A stretch of DNA of 64,000 bases, taken from the NCBI GenBank assembly GCA_002633025.1, contig NMRB01000039.1, forward strand, positions 635,708 through 699,707. The letters are read 5' to 3'. This document shows positions 35,382-45,938 of the stretch, piece by piece. Positions within the stretch are counted from its first letter, which is position 1. Each line of letters opens with the position of its first letter. The notes under the pieces were generated by a model, which saw only the letters and a list, made by a program, of their open reading frames with translations, made no database searches and had not been told where the DNA came from. Both the position numbers and the translations under genes were made by a program. The DNA comes from Notospermus geniculatus (lineage: Eukaryota; Nemertea; Pilidiophora; Heteronemertea; Lineidae).

Positions 35382-36122
35382 AGAATGGAGAGAGAAGCAC
35401 GGATGGCCTCGCCGTTTTCTGCAGGCAAACCTAGATTTTTATGACGTCGGTGACGCATTTTTTAAACCTTTAAATCACAACCACCCACTATCCACATCAG
35501 ATACAGGAGAAAAGCACTATTTTACAAACTTAACACCTGCAAATGTCTCTTAAAATCAGCTGATAGCGAAGAACAGGTCTTTTTCAGGACGTAGTTGTCA
35601 GAAGCACAACTATACTCGCACCCCGTATCGCATAATATGATTCCTCAACACCTGCAAATGCCTCACTGAATCAAATCTAATATTTCCCGTGTAACGAAGA
35701 AGAGCAACATCAGAAATTATTTATGTCCCAGCCAACGAAAGGTGGAATTATGATCACATCAACCAGACATTCCGCTTAAATCTTGCATAAGGTTTAAATT
35801 ACCTCTATACCACGAGTCAACAGGTTCGGTAAACGATCAAGACCATCTTAGCCAATTTCTCGATGAGTCTATAGCATTTCGACCTCCTGGTCTCATGGCC
35901 ATTCATTTATCTTTCATGAGGCAGCCCGCGGCAGGGCGATGCTCTGTGACATGGGATAAGTGGCTGATCTCCTAAACGGTTAACTCTATTGACTTCCATC
36001 AGATCTGGTTAAAGCAAGCTACTCTCTCCGTGGATTCAGTAGCTGGCAGTAGCGCATAGGCCAGCTTGCAACTTCGCACGATGGCGTCAACGGGCCGTAT
36101 GCACCAACGAAGATATCTTGAA

Positions 36123-36250
36123 TGCACCAACGAAGATTATTGAACTCAGGTTGAGCCACAACTTTTCAATTGTTCAGGATTGCCAGGGCATGATATGACA
36201 ATGGAAAAGTTGTGGCTCAACCTGAGTTCAAGATAATCTTCGTTGGTGCA
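36123..36250. mobile_element. Foldback MITE, TGCACCAACGAAGAT ends
   Basis: Near-perfect hairpin of 128 bases: TGCACCAACGAAGATTATTG at the left, CAAGATAATCTTCGTTGGTGCA-type complement at the right. An extra ATGCACCAACGAAGAT stands just outside the left end at 36,099-36,114, perhaps the remnant of an earlier copy. Confidence 0.85.
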
Positions 36251-36389
36251 TAGGCTACCATTCCTGAAATCCCCTGCGCACTTCATCGGCCAAATTTACG
36301 AAGGGTGTTTAAGGTTTTGAAGCGGGTACGCCGGAACTGTTCAGGGCGGCACACCCTCAATGGTTGCTGTGATATGAAGAAGTTCAAAA

Positions 36390-36644
36390 AGGTACTGTCA
36401 CACTGAAGTAGTTCTCAAAGCGTCCTGCTCCGTCCTAAAAAATCGTAAAACGGGCCAGAACGTATGTTGGCCAAATAATGCCTCGAAGTTCTGGAGCACC
36501 CTTCCCCCCGTCCGAGCCCGTCCATGAAGTTCGTAAAAAGACAGTAAAGAGTTGCGACTACGTCCACTCCGTTCGCACACAGTTTGAGCCCGTTCGGCAA
36601 CATTTTCAAGAACGTACTGAGAACTAGCTCAGTGTGAGGGGGCA
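36390..36644. mobile_element. MITE of the CACACTGAGC family
   Basis: Begins AGGTACTGTCACACTGAAG, ends CAGTGTGAGGGGGCA and is followed by TAA. It matches 25,158 and 10,436 over the whole length. The minus-strand frames at 36,398-36,654 are readings of this element. Confidence 0.85.
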
Positions 36645-36649
36645 TAAAC

Positions 36650-37480
36650 GACATACACTACAGGCTACGACTTTTTATATTTTGTAGCAGAACTCTTGTC
36701 TGAGTTGTATACATTTCCTTGTTTTCAGTGAATTTGTAACTGGAAGAGAAAGGTTGTTACTCTTCTGGCGAAAATTGAATGTGACAACGTCAAGCTATCA
36801 TCAGCTAGGGTTTTGAACAGCAAGTCCTGCGTGAAGATACCAACGGTATATCCCAGGATGTCATCGTGGTGACAGCTGACTACCTGGGGATCCTGCCTGT
36901 AGCAGACTATGATGGGACCCTATGGCCCCTGGCGCTAACGTGTCATAGATTATATTCTATTTGATCAAATTATGGGTCGTCAACGGGCAATAATGACAGG
37001 AATGGTACCATCCCCATCCTAATCATGTTCTGATGGTTAGACACACAATCCCTGAAGTCGTTACACTCATTTGTTTCCAAATATATTACGATCCGGCGAA
37101 TCTACACAAGATCTTCCTCGGGAAGATTTTTTATGAAATAATGTCCCGCCAACGGGGTACAATTAGACAAGTCTAGACCCTGTCTTCGGGCACTAACGGT
37201 AATATTCGCTTGATTACCAAACATACTGTAGTCAGAGATCATTGGCCAACACTGCAGCACACCTTATAAGCTTTGTGATAGAGCAAGCGTTCAAGAATAC
37301 CATTGGTCAGCGCAAATTAGCAATACTCAATGATTCTCTGTATTATATAAGACGCAATGTCTCATTAAAGAAGAGACGAGTGCATGCATCTGATCAGTCA
37401 ATGTTTATAGGACATTTTCACATGACGTTTTTCATATTGTAGATGACCTACAGTAAAAACATAGGTATAGGCACACCAAA
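36650..37480. other. No recognisable feature
   Basis: No repeat ends or exon signals recognised. Confidence 0.4.
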
Positions 37481-37483
37481 TTG

Positions 37484-37674
37484 AGTTGTAAGGTCACAGA
37501 GACCTGGCTTAGCCACTGGGGTCTAACTCATTCAACATTATCGACATATCAAAAGCGTCAGTGTCAGGACTTCGTTTCGAAAGATATCGACAGTCTGCTG
37601 GGTCAACAATGCCGACCATCACCAACAAGAGAAGCTGGACCCCGGCAACACCAGACCACTCTGACCTTGCAGCT
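37484..37674. mobile_element. MITE, AGTTGTAAGGTCACAG ends
   Basis: Left end AGTTGTAAGGTCACAGAG, right end ACTCTGACCTTGCAGCT, 191 bases. Interior shares ATCAAAAGCGTCAGTGTCAG with the copies at 20,105 (reversed) and 46,885, and serves as the uninterrupted reference for the latter. Confidence 0.85.
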
Positions 37675-38035
37675 CGGATTTTGCTGTACCTACGTCGGTG
37701 TAAACTTGACCTGGTGTCTAGCGCAAACCTTTTCATCACTGTGTCTGGAAACTGAATCTTGAGTATTGATTGGCAATTGCCTTTACAAGTGTCTCCACAC
37801 TCCCCATAGTCATAGGAAATGAGCAATCACTTTCTTCTATAGAAATTGACCCAGACCTTTAAAAGGTCAATCCCTAATTTGCCAATAACCAATAAATGAA
37901 CATGTTATATTCAAAGCGACCAATCAGAGTGATAAATAACCATAATCAGCCAATCTCGACAGGATCGATCAAAACATTTGCGTTGGTCACGTCAGGTGAA
38001 TTACACATGTAGGCTACGTTTTAACTGACCCTAAA

Positions 38036-38222
38036 CCCTCCGTTTCCACTAAACAGCGGATTCCGCCGCGGTTTCCGGCGAGCGGTGCCGTTTTCACACG
38101 GCTTTGGATAATCCTTCGATGGATTAACAATACAATGGCATATTGATTATCCCAATGCCTGTGAAAACCGCTCCGCTCGCCGCAAGACGCGGAAGAATCC
38201 GCTTAGTGGAAACGGGCCTTTA
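38036..38222. mobile_element. GC-rich foldback MITE, first of two
   Basis: Left arm CCCTCCGTTTCCACTAAACA then GCGGATTCCGCCGCGGTTT is mirrored by the right arm ending AGTGGAAACGGGCC. The loop holds an ATTAACAATACAATGGC stretch. It abuts a second copy at 38,223. Confidence 0.85.
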
Positions 38223-38415
38223 AACCCTCGTTTCCACAACAGCGGATTCCGCCGCGGTTTGCGGTGAGAGCGGTGCCGTTTTCACAGGCATTTGGATGAT
38301 AAACACGCCAAGTATTGTAGAACCATCGAAAGATTCTCCACAACCCTGTGAAAACGGCACCGCTTGCCGCAAACCACCGCGGAATCCGTTGCCAGCAGTG
38401 GAAACGGGGCTTATG
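38223..38415. mobile_element. GC-rich foldback MITE, second of two
   Basis: Left arm CCCTCGTTTCCACAACAGCG mirrored by a right arm ending CAGTGGAAACGGGGC. Same family and length class as the copy before it, with a different loop. The two are directly adjacent, so one probably inserted at or beside the end of the other. Confidence 0.85.
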
Positions 38416-38652
38416 AAGTTGAGAAAACGTAGACAATTTGCAAGTGCGTAGTTTGGGTTTTGAGTTGAGAACAGAGCGCCGAAGACGGCATTACAGGTTC
38501 TAGACAATATTGGGCAAAGTACAACAGGGGGAGACAGGAATACCTGGAGAAAACCGTGCTGTCACAGAGAGAGTCGCAAAATGGGTCCGGCTGAGGATCG
38601 AACCTGGACCTCCGCGGTGACTGAATTGATGCTTTCACTGCTCCACTCTAAC
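38412..38652 (-). repeat. tRNA-derived SINE, minus strand
   Basis: On the minus strand the head (38,583-38,652) has GTTAGAGTGGAGCAG-type A-box sequence and a B-box-like GGTTCGATCC. The body runs to about 38,412 with CTCCAGGTATTCCTGTCTCC. It borders the GC-rich MITE pair. Single copy in this window. Confidence 0.6.
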
Positions 38653-38654
38653 AG

Positions 38655-39447
38655 TCCATACATAACTTTGTAGAACGCTGCCTTGACAAAGAATGATAAA
38701 CATTGTGACCAATGGGATAATCAGAGGAAGTTTCCCAGTGAAAGTGCCCGAGGAAAACAAGGCCCTGCCATTAAGACCTCGGTCGTAAGTCCACAATTCC
38801 CAGCCCCAAAAAGCTGCTACTACTGAAGAAGCTCACGTTGTTGAAAGAACAGGGCCATTATGTCTTAGAACCAGTCTTCCTCGGTCTGACAGAACTGTCT
38901 GGTTATATGCACGTCTGAACCAATTTATTAGCATCTAGCCCTCAAAGCGGAACCCCAACATCATCAATTTTTATCCCTACCTCCCCTAATCGAGTTATCT
39001 CATTCGCAGACACATCTTTATCCATTAAGTACCTCACTCCTCTTTATACGTCACGTTCGGAAGGGTATGCCTTCAAGTCAGCGCACGACTGACTCCTATA
39101 AACGTCTTAATCTGCACCTACTCAAAGAGGCTCGACTCTTTCAGACGGTCTAAGCTGGCTTATTCAGTCTTGTATCAAATACTCCGACTGTAGATAAATC
39201 ATTTGGTATTGTGACGTGCTTAACTGGTCAGTGGTCGCACTGACCACTTTGTGCGTCTTTCTGTAGTTACTGCCAGCAAAAAAATAACAAAACACAACCA
39301 AACACACCCTGCCAGCAACAGAATAATAATACCAAACACACCCGTCTTATTTTTTCTAAACAGCTTCAAGTTATTACTACTAGTGACATCGATGCGAATG
39401 ATATCATGCGCGATTTCAAACATACAAAATTGGGAACATATCCTGTT
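38655..39447. other. No recognisable feature
   Basis: No repeat ends or exon signals recognised. Confidence 0.4.
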
Positions 39448-39971
39448 CAAAAACCCAACTGCAATCACTCGTAAAGGTCAAATATGTTTCTTCAAGAAAA
39501 TGCACTCTCGGAAATGAGATATTTTTCAGACATGGTTGCATTGGGTGTATTGGATTACAAACAAGGTTACAACGAATGTTGAACGTCGTTTCGATCACAG
39601 GGCAAACCAACCTCAAGTATGACTGACATATTACAATCGTTAACTGGTTAATCCGATTTTATTCGATCATGGCCAGCAATTTTTCAGAGCAATCGATAGA
39701 ATGCATATACCTTCGTAAAAAAATATTCTAGAAATAAAATCTTAATCCGTGACATATAAAGTATACTTTTTGCACTTAGCAGGGAAGAGATTTTGGATCG
39801 AATATCAGCGTAAAGTCATCTAAAAACTAAATATCAGCCTCGTGCCCGAGGGGTAGAAGAACGCTTGATGAGCCATGTGCGTCGGGCGCCCTTATGCACC
39901 GTAATTAATTTAGGCAAGGCAAGTATTCAATTCGAGTAGTTTTCAAGCTATGCACTGGGCCCTCGCCCTCC

Positions 39972-40053
39972 CATCTTCGATAATCGAAGGGCGATCTGCT
40001 CATCACTGCGTTACATCGCACATCACCCTTCGAGAAATAGACCGGTCGGCGAC
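39972..40053 (+). repeat. Single arm of the CATCTTCGAT foldback family
   Basis: CATCTTCGATAATCGAAGGG through CACCCTTCGAGAAATAGACC matches the left arm of 7,885-8,191. The other arm is absent. The second segmental copy has it at 49,945-50,030. Confidence 0.7.
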
Positions 40054-40552
40054 ACTAAGCCGTTCTGACAGACTCAATATCTGAAGGACAGCACAGCACC
40101 TCATCCCTCCATGAATTATTCTCATCTCGCCTGTCTAGAACATTTGGAAAGATGCAACTTGATGGGACCTTTCCTACTTCTTGTCTCCGACTTGTTGAAC
40201 ATGCAAGTTGTGTCACTATCACGGCAGACATCACGTTCTCGAGAATGATTTCCATATCATAACCGATGCAGAATATTCCAATTCGTTTGAGAGATGCATC
40301 TCTCAACCATTAAGAAATCATTAGACGTCTAGAGTAATTAAAGAACCAGTGAACACGCGGCTTCTCCATGAGGTTTTTTTGTCTAAAAGCGATTCCTGTC
40401 TCTTATAATTAAAAGTCTGATGCGTGGATTATGTTAGCGAAGAATGCTTGTTTTTACTGCTTGACTTGTAATGTGGTATTTTCTTATTTTTCCAGCCTAC
40501 GTGACATTATAAAAATCTACATTAAATTAATCATTATTTTTTGATATACTGA

Positions 40553-40616
40553 GCTCCGCGTCAGTGGTGCAGTGGGAATATCGGCAACTCTGACCTATTG
40601 AGTTCGAATCAAGACG
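40553..40616 (+). repeat. tRNA-like fragment, decayed
   Basis: GCTCCGCGTCAGTGGTGCAG has A-box character, but the B-box region (GAGTTCGAATC) no longer pairs. The counterpart at 50,524 has a perfect stem here. Probably a SINE head or tRNA pseudogene rather than a working tRNA. Confidence 0.5.
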
Positions 40617-40805
40617 TTTTATAATTATGCACAAGGAAGTATTCTACTTAGTGTTACTTTGACACTTTCGAAATCTGTGTATGGTATTCGGTCATCCATG
40701 ACCTTAGGCTTGTGATGAAGAAACCAATAGGAAGCTGCTAACTCCGACTTTCTAATGCAGAAACTTTAGTTTTCCAATGAAATGTAGGCCTATACTTTGG
40801 GAATA

Positions 40806-40834
40806 GGGGACGGGGGTGGGGCTATAGGTTGGGG
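40806..40834 (+). other. G-quadruplex-like G runs
   Basis: Four G runs: GGGG, GGGGG, GGGG and GGGG, with loops of 2, 1 and 9 bases. In the second segmental copy (50,773-50,799) the last loop is 7 bases. Capacity to fold is an inference from the pattern. Confidence 0.5.
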
Positions 40835-41947
40835 TCCGTGGGTTTTGTTTTTTGAGGCCAACCCTTTATAAACAGGCCTTCAATGAAGAACTTGTCATCC
40901 AAATACGCCTGCCATGCCGTCTTGTCTTGGTGATGCCGAAACTACCCCCGCGCACCGAATATTTGCGAACCCATACGCTTCTATTAAACATTCGTAAACC
41001 ATTCAAGAAACTTCCGTCAGTAGAATGATTAAGGGCGAAACGCTATTAAGAATTATGTGATGTGCCATTATCAACCTAATAGAAGTCACAGCGAAGACCA
41101 CTAGATCTTCTTCTTGATATTAACCATACCCCACCTTAAATGGATATTGGATATAATGTGGATATAAATGTTTTACATGGCAATTTGGAGATGACAGTAA
41201 CCCTTGTTTATTGCAGCCAATAGCCGAGACTTCGGGAAGATTATTACAAAATTCCACGTCAGAATGGAAGAAAATGGGTGATAGGGGAGTTAGCACCGAT
41301 GAAGAGCTGTCAGACTGACGCGGGGTAGTTGAATATCAGTGCCTGTCATGTCTGAGGTTCCAGATTCGATTTCTGTTCGTACCCGTTCTTCATGTGATGC
41401 AGAGGGTGACTCTGACAGGTCGGTTGCGTCCGGGCAATCCTGTTTCTCCCATCTGATTTTCAATCTACTCAAACGAATTACAGTGTGGCTTTAAGTAAAT
41501 TGAAGTCTACCCTACACAGTAAGATATTCCACACATTACATACACAATCATATACTGTTACAAACATCATAATTGTAAAACGTTTTTGGTAGGATTCCTT
41601 TGGGAATCGATGGCTTCTTTCTCCAATAGAACTGACTGATAGCAGGTTCTCGCTGGAGACCGCCATGATGAAGTCCATACCGAGCTACATGTATTATATA
41701 TGAAAATGGGACGAATGAGGAAAAATGATACGGGTTATGAATGAAAATGATTAATTAGGTAATTCCCACAGCTGCCCACCACCAAACACAACACCAACCG
41801 TCAGGTCGTTATCCCCCAATTATTGACATAGACTGTCAGGTATATTTTCCGTTTTGTTGTATGTATATATGAAATTATTTCGAGTCGCTAGTACAAGAAG
41901 CTGTCTCGCCTCAACAACTGTAATTTAGAACGCTTCTCTAAAAACCT

Positions 41948-42064
41948 GGGCCCATATTCATGAAACCCTGCTAGGCTTAGCTGGTTACTAAATCACCCAA
42001 TCTGTACAGACCAATGTACACCACTAGGAACCAACTAAGCTAGCAACGTTTCATGAATATGGGC
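41948..42064. mobile_element. Foldback MITE, GGGCCCATATTCATGAAAC ends, copy 1 only
   Basis: A 117-base hairpin, GGGCCCATATTCATGAAAC answered by GTTTCATGAATATGGGC. The second segmental copy reads straight from CTAAAACAC to GGATGTTGTA at this site, so this is a private insertion. The GGGCC start again suggests PIF/Harbinger (inference). Confidence 0.9.
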
Positions 42065-42221
42065 ACTGGATGTTGTATACAGATGTAACACTTTTGATCA
42101 AAGAAAGTGTTTGATGAACAACATCCCATAATTAGGGTCAATTCCTTTACATATAAACTTTTAATCAGCTTGATAAAGGAGTATGTAAAAAATTAAAAGA
42201 TATATTTTTGCGTTTTGAAAC

Positions 42222-42330
42222 TACATGTACTTAAAACCCATGAATAAAAAGTATTACATCTTATTTGGGCTTTCATATTTAAAGTACATGTACATGTACT
42301 TAAAACCCATGAATAAAAAGTATTACATCC
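42222..42330 (+). repeat. Tandem repeat, about 69-bp period
   Basis: ACATGTACTTAAAACCCATG followed by AATAAAAAGTATTACATC occurs twice. The same two units are present in the second segmental copy near 52,233-52,342, so the tandem predates that duplication. Confidence 0.75.
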
Positions 42331-42923
42331 TTATTAGGGTTATTAAGACGAGGCTGCCTATTTAATCCTGGCGAATACGAAATGTCTGGCCGTCTTAAGG
42401 CACGCTACGGAAGTCTTCGCGTCGTAAAACGCTAATATTCACGGCTTTCATATTTAAAGTACCCTTGCTTAATTTTTTATGGACACTTCACCCACACGTG
42501 ATGGCTCAGTGTTTATCCTGACGAAATATAAACAGCGAGATACAGCAAATGAAAAAGGCACTCTTGGTCTCTAGCCAAGAACAACATACGCGAACTCTTG
42601 AATTAAACATGAAGTCTTACGATAATGACCAAAAGGTGATATCCCCCAGGCATTCATTTTCCGTTTTGTTGCAAGTCATAACATCCGAGTTAGTTTGCGC
42701 CGCATGTTATCGTAAGAAAACGTGCATCGACTTCAAAATACTCATCTTGGCCAGCAGTTCATTTAATCAAAGGTTTCGCAATGTCATGATCAATAGGACA
42801 AGGTCGAGATCGTAAATCTGTAATCATAAAAAGCCGTGATGACTACAGTGTGATTGACAGGTAAAGCTACCGTGTTTTATTCGTTCTGCAATTTAGGTCG
42901 CCTAAATGAAATGATGAACCCGC

Positions 42924-43249
42924 GTGCCGTTTATCCCGACAGGTCGGCGCTGCGAGCGGTGAGACCGAAGCGACGTCATCGACGTCGTTTTAGGTGTTGA
43001 CGCTACGTCATGAAAAAATTAGCTGTACATTTTTCTACATGAATAATGAGATAAAGACGTTGTCAATATCGCCATCCTATCTCTTCATTTTAAGGAAAAA
43101 AGCACCGAAAAATGCAGAAATTTTCATCTGCTACAAGCTGATCTAAATTTTAATGCCAGGCGACCAAAACAAAAGGGTTGTTTTCACGCCAGAAATAAAT
43201 GGGAATAACGTTAGAAAAAAGAAACTTCGGTCGCACCGCTCACAGCGCC
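42924..43249. mobile_element. Foldback element of the TTTATCCCGACAGG family
   Basis: Left: GTTTATCCCGACAGGTCG, then GGCGCTGCGAGCGGTG and GACCGAAG. Right: CTTCGGTCGCACCGCTCAC then AGCGCC. The interior of about 240 bases is AT-rich and not self-paired. A 90-codon minus-strand frame (43,211-43,483) begins near the end of the element and contains no recognisable domain. Confidence 0.7.
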
Positions 43250-43793
43250 ACGTCGTGACGTTAGTTCCTCCGGTTCCCCATTATATCGAATAGGAATTCG
43301 TGGAAGGCGTTGATTGTTCCGTATTAATTGAATTGCGCTGTGAAATTTACCGGCCGAGTTTGAGGGAATACTAAAGGGAATCACTGGATGAGCTAAAGCT
43401 GTCACTACTGATGGACGAATGATTGAAAACGGATACCGGTAATTACCAGCGTAATAAACTAAAAAGATGTCCTTGGACATCAATATACTTATCGCTTAAT
43501 CATGGTAGGCCTTTATGATTATTCATATGATGAAACTGTCAATATGATCGATTTATAATCCCATGAATTCATTGATGTTGCTGATTCCAACACCCTAACA
43601 CCTCATCAAGGCCACGAGTAACGCCCGACACCCAGCCTCATCATCGAGTCAGATTGTGCAGGCTCGTTTATTGGATCGCCCAACACTTGCTCTACAGCGT
43701 GCGACCTGGTGCGACGTAGCCTACTTGACTTCGTTTGGTGTACCCTCGAGTTCGATGATCCAGTACGAGGATCGTTTTTTAGTGTATCCCCCA

Positions 43794-43911
43794 CATCGGC
43801 CATTTTGAAAGTGTATACATAAACACATCGGCCATTGAAAAGTGTAGTCGATATGGAATTCGCCATTTTGAAAAGTGTGTACATAATATATACATCGCAT
43901 CGGCCATCCAT
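43794..43911 (+). repeat. Left set of CATCGGCCATTTTGAAA repeats, copy 1
   Basis: Four units starting at about 43,794, 43,826, 43,857 and 43,898. Consensus CATCGGCCATTTTGAAAAG then TGT; the third is degenerate (ATTCGCC). They lie immediately beyond the C-terminal edge of the ATPase core, in the same orientation as the right set. Confidence 0.88.
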
Positions 43912-44313
43912 GTTCTCCCTAAAATCTTTCACAATTGAATTATATTTTTGAATCAGAACCCAAGTTGTAATGCCGTAGTGTCTTCCAGAAAATGCCAACT
44001 TACACAGCTCTGTCGCCTTCCTCTTACTATCCTGCAGATTTGCACAGTCGTCTATGATGAAGAGGGTGTTTGTACCTTTACAAATTTGCATGCACAGCCA
44101 TAAAACCATGTTCAGATTTGTTTTTACCAGTGCAGGGTCAAGGATAATAAAAGTTCTGTCTTTGAAAATCCACTGCCGGTTGTAGGTCTGATTATAATCA
44201 AAGGTTGGGCAGAACAAGATTATGTTGTTAAAATAGTCCCTGTAAATTGTTTCCAACAAATTGAACACGAAATACGTCTTACCGCAGCTGGTGACCCCCG
44301 AGATGATGGCAAG

Positions 44314-44420
44314 ATCGCATCGGCCATTTTGAAAAGTGCCGTCACATCGGCCGTTTTTGAAGTGAATTACACATCGGCCATTTTGAAACGTGTAGTGCAC
44401 ATCGGCCACTTTCAAAACCT
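44314..44420 (+). repeat. Right set of CATCGGCCATTTTGAAA repeats, copy 1
   Basis: Four units starting at 44,318, 44,345, 44,372 and 44,400, a period of 27-28 bases. On the minus strand they read CACTTTTCAAAATGGCCGATG, giving FQNGRCD-type peptide repeats directly before the ATPase core. Same orientation as the left set, so the core lies between direct repeats, not inverted ones. Confidence 0.9.
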
Positions 44421-45113
44421 TTGGGGTACACGCCAACAGTTTAAAAAGGGTACACTGCTGCAATTTCCTTCGTCAGATTCAGAGATGATAATTACAGGGA
44501 TGCGGACAATTATGCCAGAGAAACCCATCCTACCAACCCGGGAAAGCTCGCAGCGGAATGAGAAGTGGTAGTAACAATCTCCTGAACATGAAAGCCGTCC
44601 GTAGAAAATATTGCACACGATTGCAATCTTTATCGAGAGTAACAGAGAAAAAAATACAGACAAAGAGAGACGGAGATCTATCAAGTAGATTAGATCTAAG
44701 TACTCCATAATGATCGGGGATGAAAAGCTTTCCTCTCCTACAGACCATTTTGAGTTGTTCCCTTAATGCCATTTGAGTCTCTTAGTCGTCGAGAAACGTA
44801 GAGGGGATTTCATTCAAGAGATTTTATCTCTGACGGTACTCCGATGGCATCCCGGCCTTCAGACATGGCTTGCGTCGTTTGGGGCCCCATATTCGGATTT
44901 TGATTAAAAGTTGGGGCGAGATTCTAATTGAGGCGCTTACAACTGCTAATACCAGAAAGCCATCCAACAGGCTAATGTCGCTACAAAGAGGTGTGAACTT
45001 CGCCAGTTGCAAGAGAAGACGGCCCGACTCCAAACTGAGGCGCTGTTACTTCCACAATGGCCAAGTTTGCCCGATTTGCCCAAACGACAAAAGTCGGAGT
45101 ACAATGCAAATAA

Positions 45114-45367
45114 TGCCCCATCACACCAACCTTGTTCTCAGTAACTTTTTGAAAATGTTGCCGAACGGGCTCAAACTGTCTGCAAACGGATTGGACGTAG
45201 TGGCGACTTTTACAGTCTTTTTACGAACTTCATGGACGGGCTCGGACGGGAAGAGTGCTCCAGAACTTCGAGACATTATTTGGCCAACGTTACACGTTCT
45301 AGCCCGTTTTACGATTTTTTAGGACGAGACAGGACGGTTAAAGAACTACTTCAGTGTGACAGTACCT
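45114..45367. mobile_element. MITE of the CACACTGAGC family, copy 1
   Basis: TAA at 45,111-45,113 and 45,368-45,370 flank ends TGCCCCATCACACC and CAGTGTGACAGTACCT. This is the best-preserved reference for the family in the window and fixes its TAA duplication. Confidence 0.88.
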
Positions 45368-45938
45368 TAAGGGAACGCGAGACATTGCATGCACTGAGCA
45401 AGTGAAAAAGTTACCACTAAGCTGCAAAAAGTTGTTCAACTAAGAGGGGACTTAGGACATCTGGTACTTTCGTGTACATCAGATAAAAGGTTAGAAGTAC
45501 GTTTCAGAAATATTGTCAGTCGAAATCGATGTATTTCCATTAATGTATCACTCTAGCGGCATTAGATGAGAAAGCGGAAGAAACGCATTGAAGTGCTTTT
45601 TCTTAATCCAACTTTCTCTGGTTCTAATGTAGGAACCCAATTATCACAAATGTCAGTGTTTTAAATGATGGTATCTATTGACGCCTGTAGGCGGGTTTAT
45701 TTCCTCTGATATGAAAGACGGGTTTGGGTGAATGCTTCAAGCGGAGGGTGGAGTTATTTCAGCGAAAGTTATTGACATTCAATATTTGTTGCCTACAAAA
45801 GCTCCCTGCCGAGTCCTCCCACAGCCTGTGCATTCTCAACTTTCACGAATACTTCATGACTAACCTACCCTTTTGTGCTCACTCATTTTCTCACTGACCG
45901 AACCCTTTCCGCGCCCACCATGCCCCCTGAATGCCTAC

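Larger units (their letters stand above)
33776..36054 (+). repeat. Block B of the duplicated region, starts at the gap
   Basis: Begins at the first base after the gap with the same sequence as 30,867 and ends with the same GGCAGTAGCG that closes block A. It carries two insertions block A lacks: a MITE (33,929-34,178) and a SINE (35,088-35,381). The pattern fits a second haplotype placed in tandem by the assembler. Confidence 0.88.
43606..44463 (-). pseudogene. A32-like DNA-packaging ATPase fragment, copy 1
   Basis: A 285-codon frame whose residues 51-184 are the core of an A32/FtsK-HerA packaging ATPase, the motor that pumps viral DNA into capsids in adintovirus-, Polinton- and related lineages. 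Visible motifs: Walker A GVTSCGKT at 56-63, a CPTF motif at 85-88, Walker B LFIIDD at 134-139 and SGRHYG at 159-164 (a conserved element of this family). Family members usually continue past the FREN-type stretch (181-184), but here the frame enters repeat-derived sequence on both sides (residues 19-50 and 185-224). No capsid, polymerase, integrase or protease gene is nearby, so it is an isolated, truncated endogenous viral or transposon fragment. The core has no stop or frameshift. Confidence 0.75.

Noticed and set aside
42549-42815. 88-codon frame identical in both segmental copies
   Set aside because: Identity reflects the recent duplication of the DNA. No domain is recognised and the start context is plain, so it is not evidence of selection.
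43211-43483. 90-codon minus-strand frame in both segmental copies
   Set aside because: It starts outside and runs into the right end of the GGCGCTG foldback; no domain, and the copy 2 version has length changes in the middle.
43794-44420. CRISPR-like array (short repeats at about 27-32 base spacing)
   Set aside because: Only four units per set, units diverge, there are no distinct equal-length spacers, and the DNA is clearly eukaryotic.
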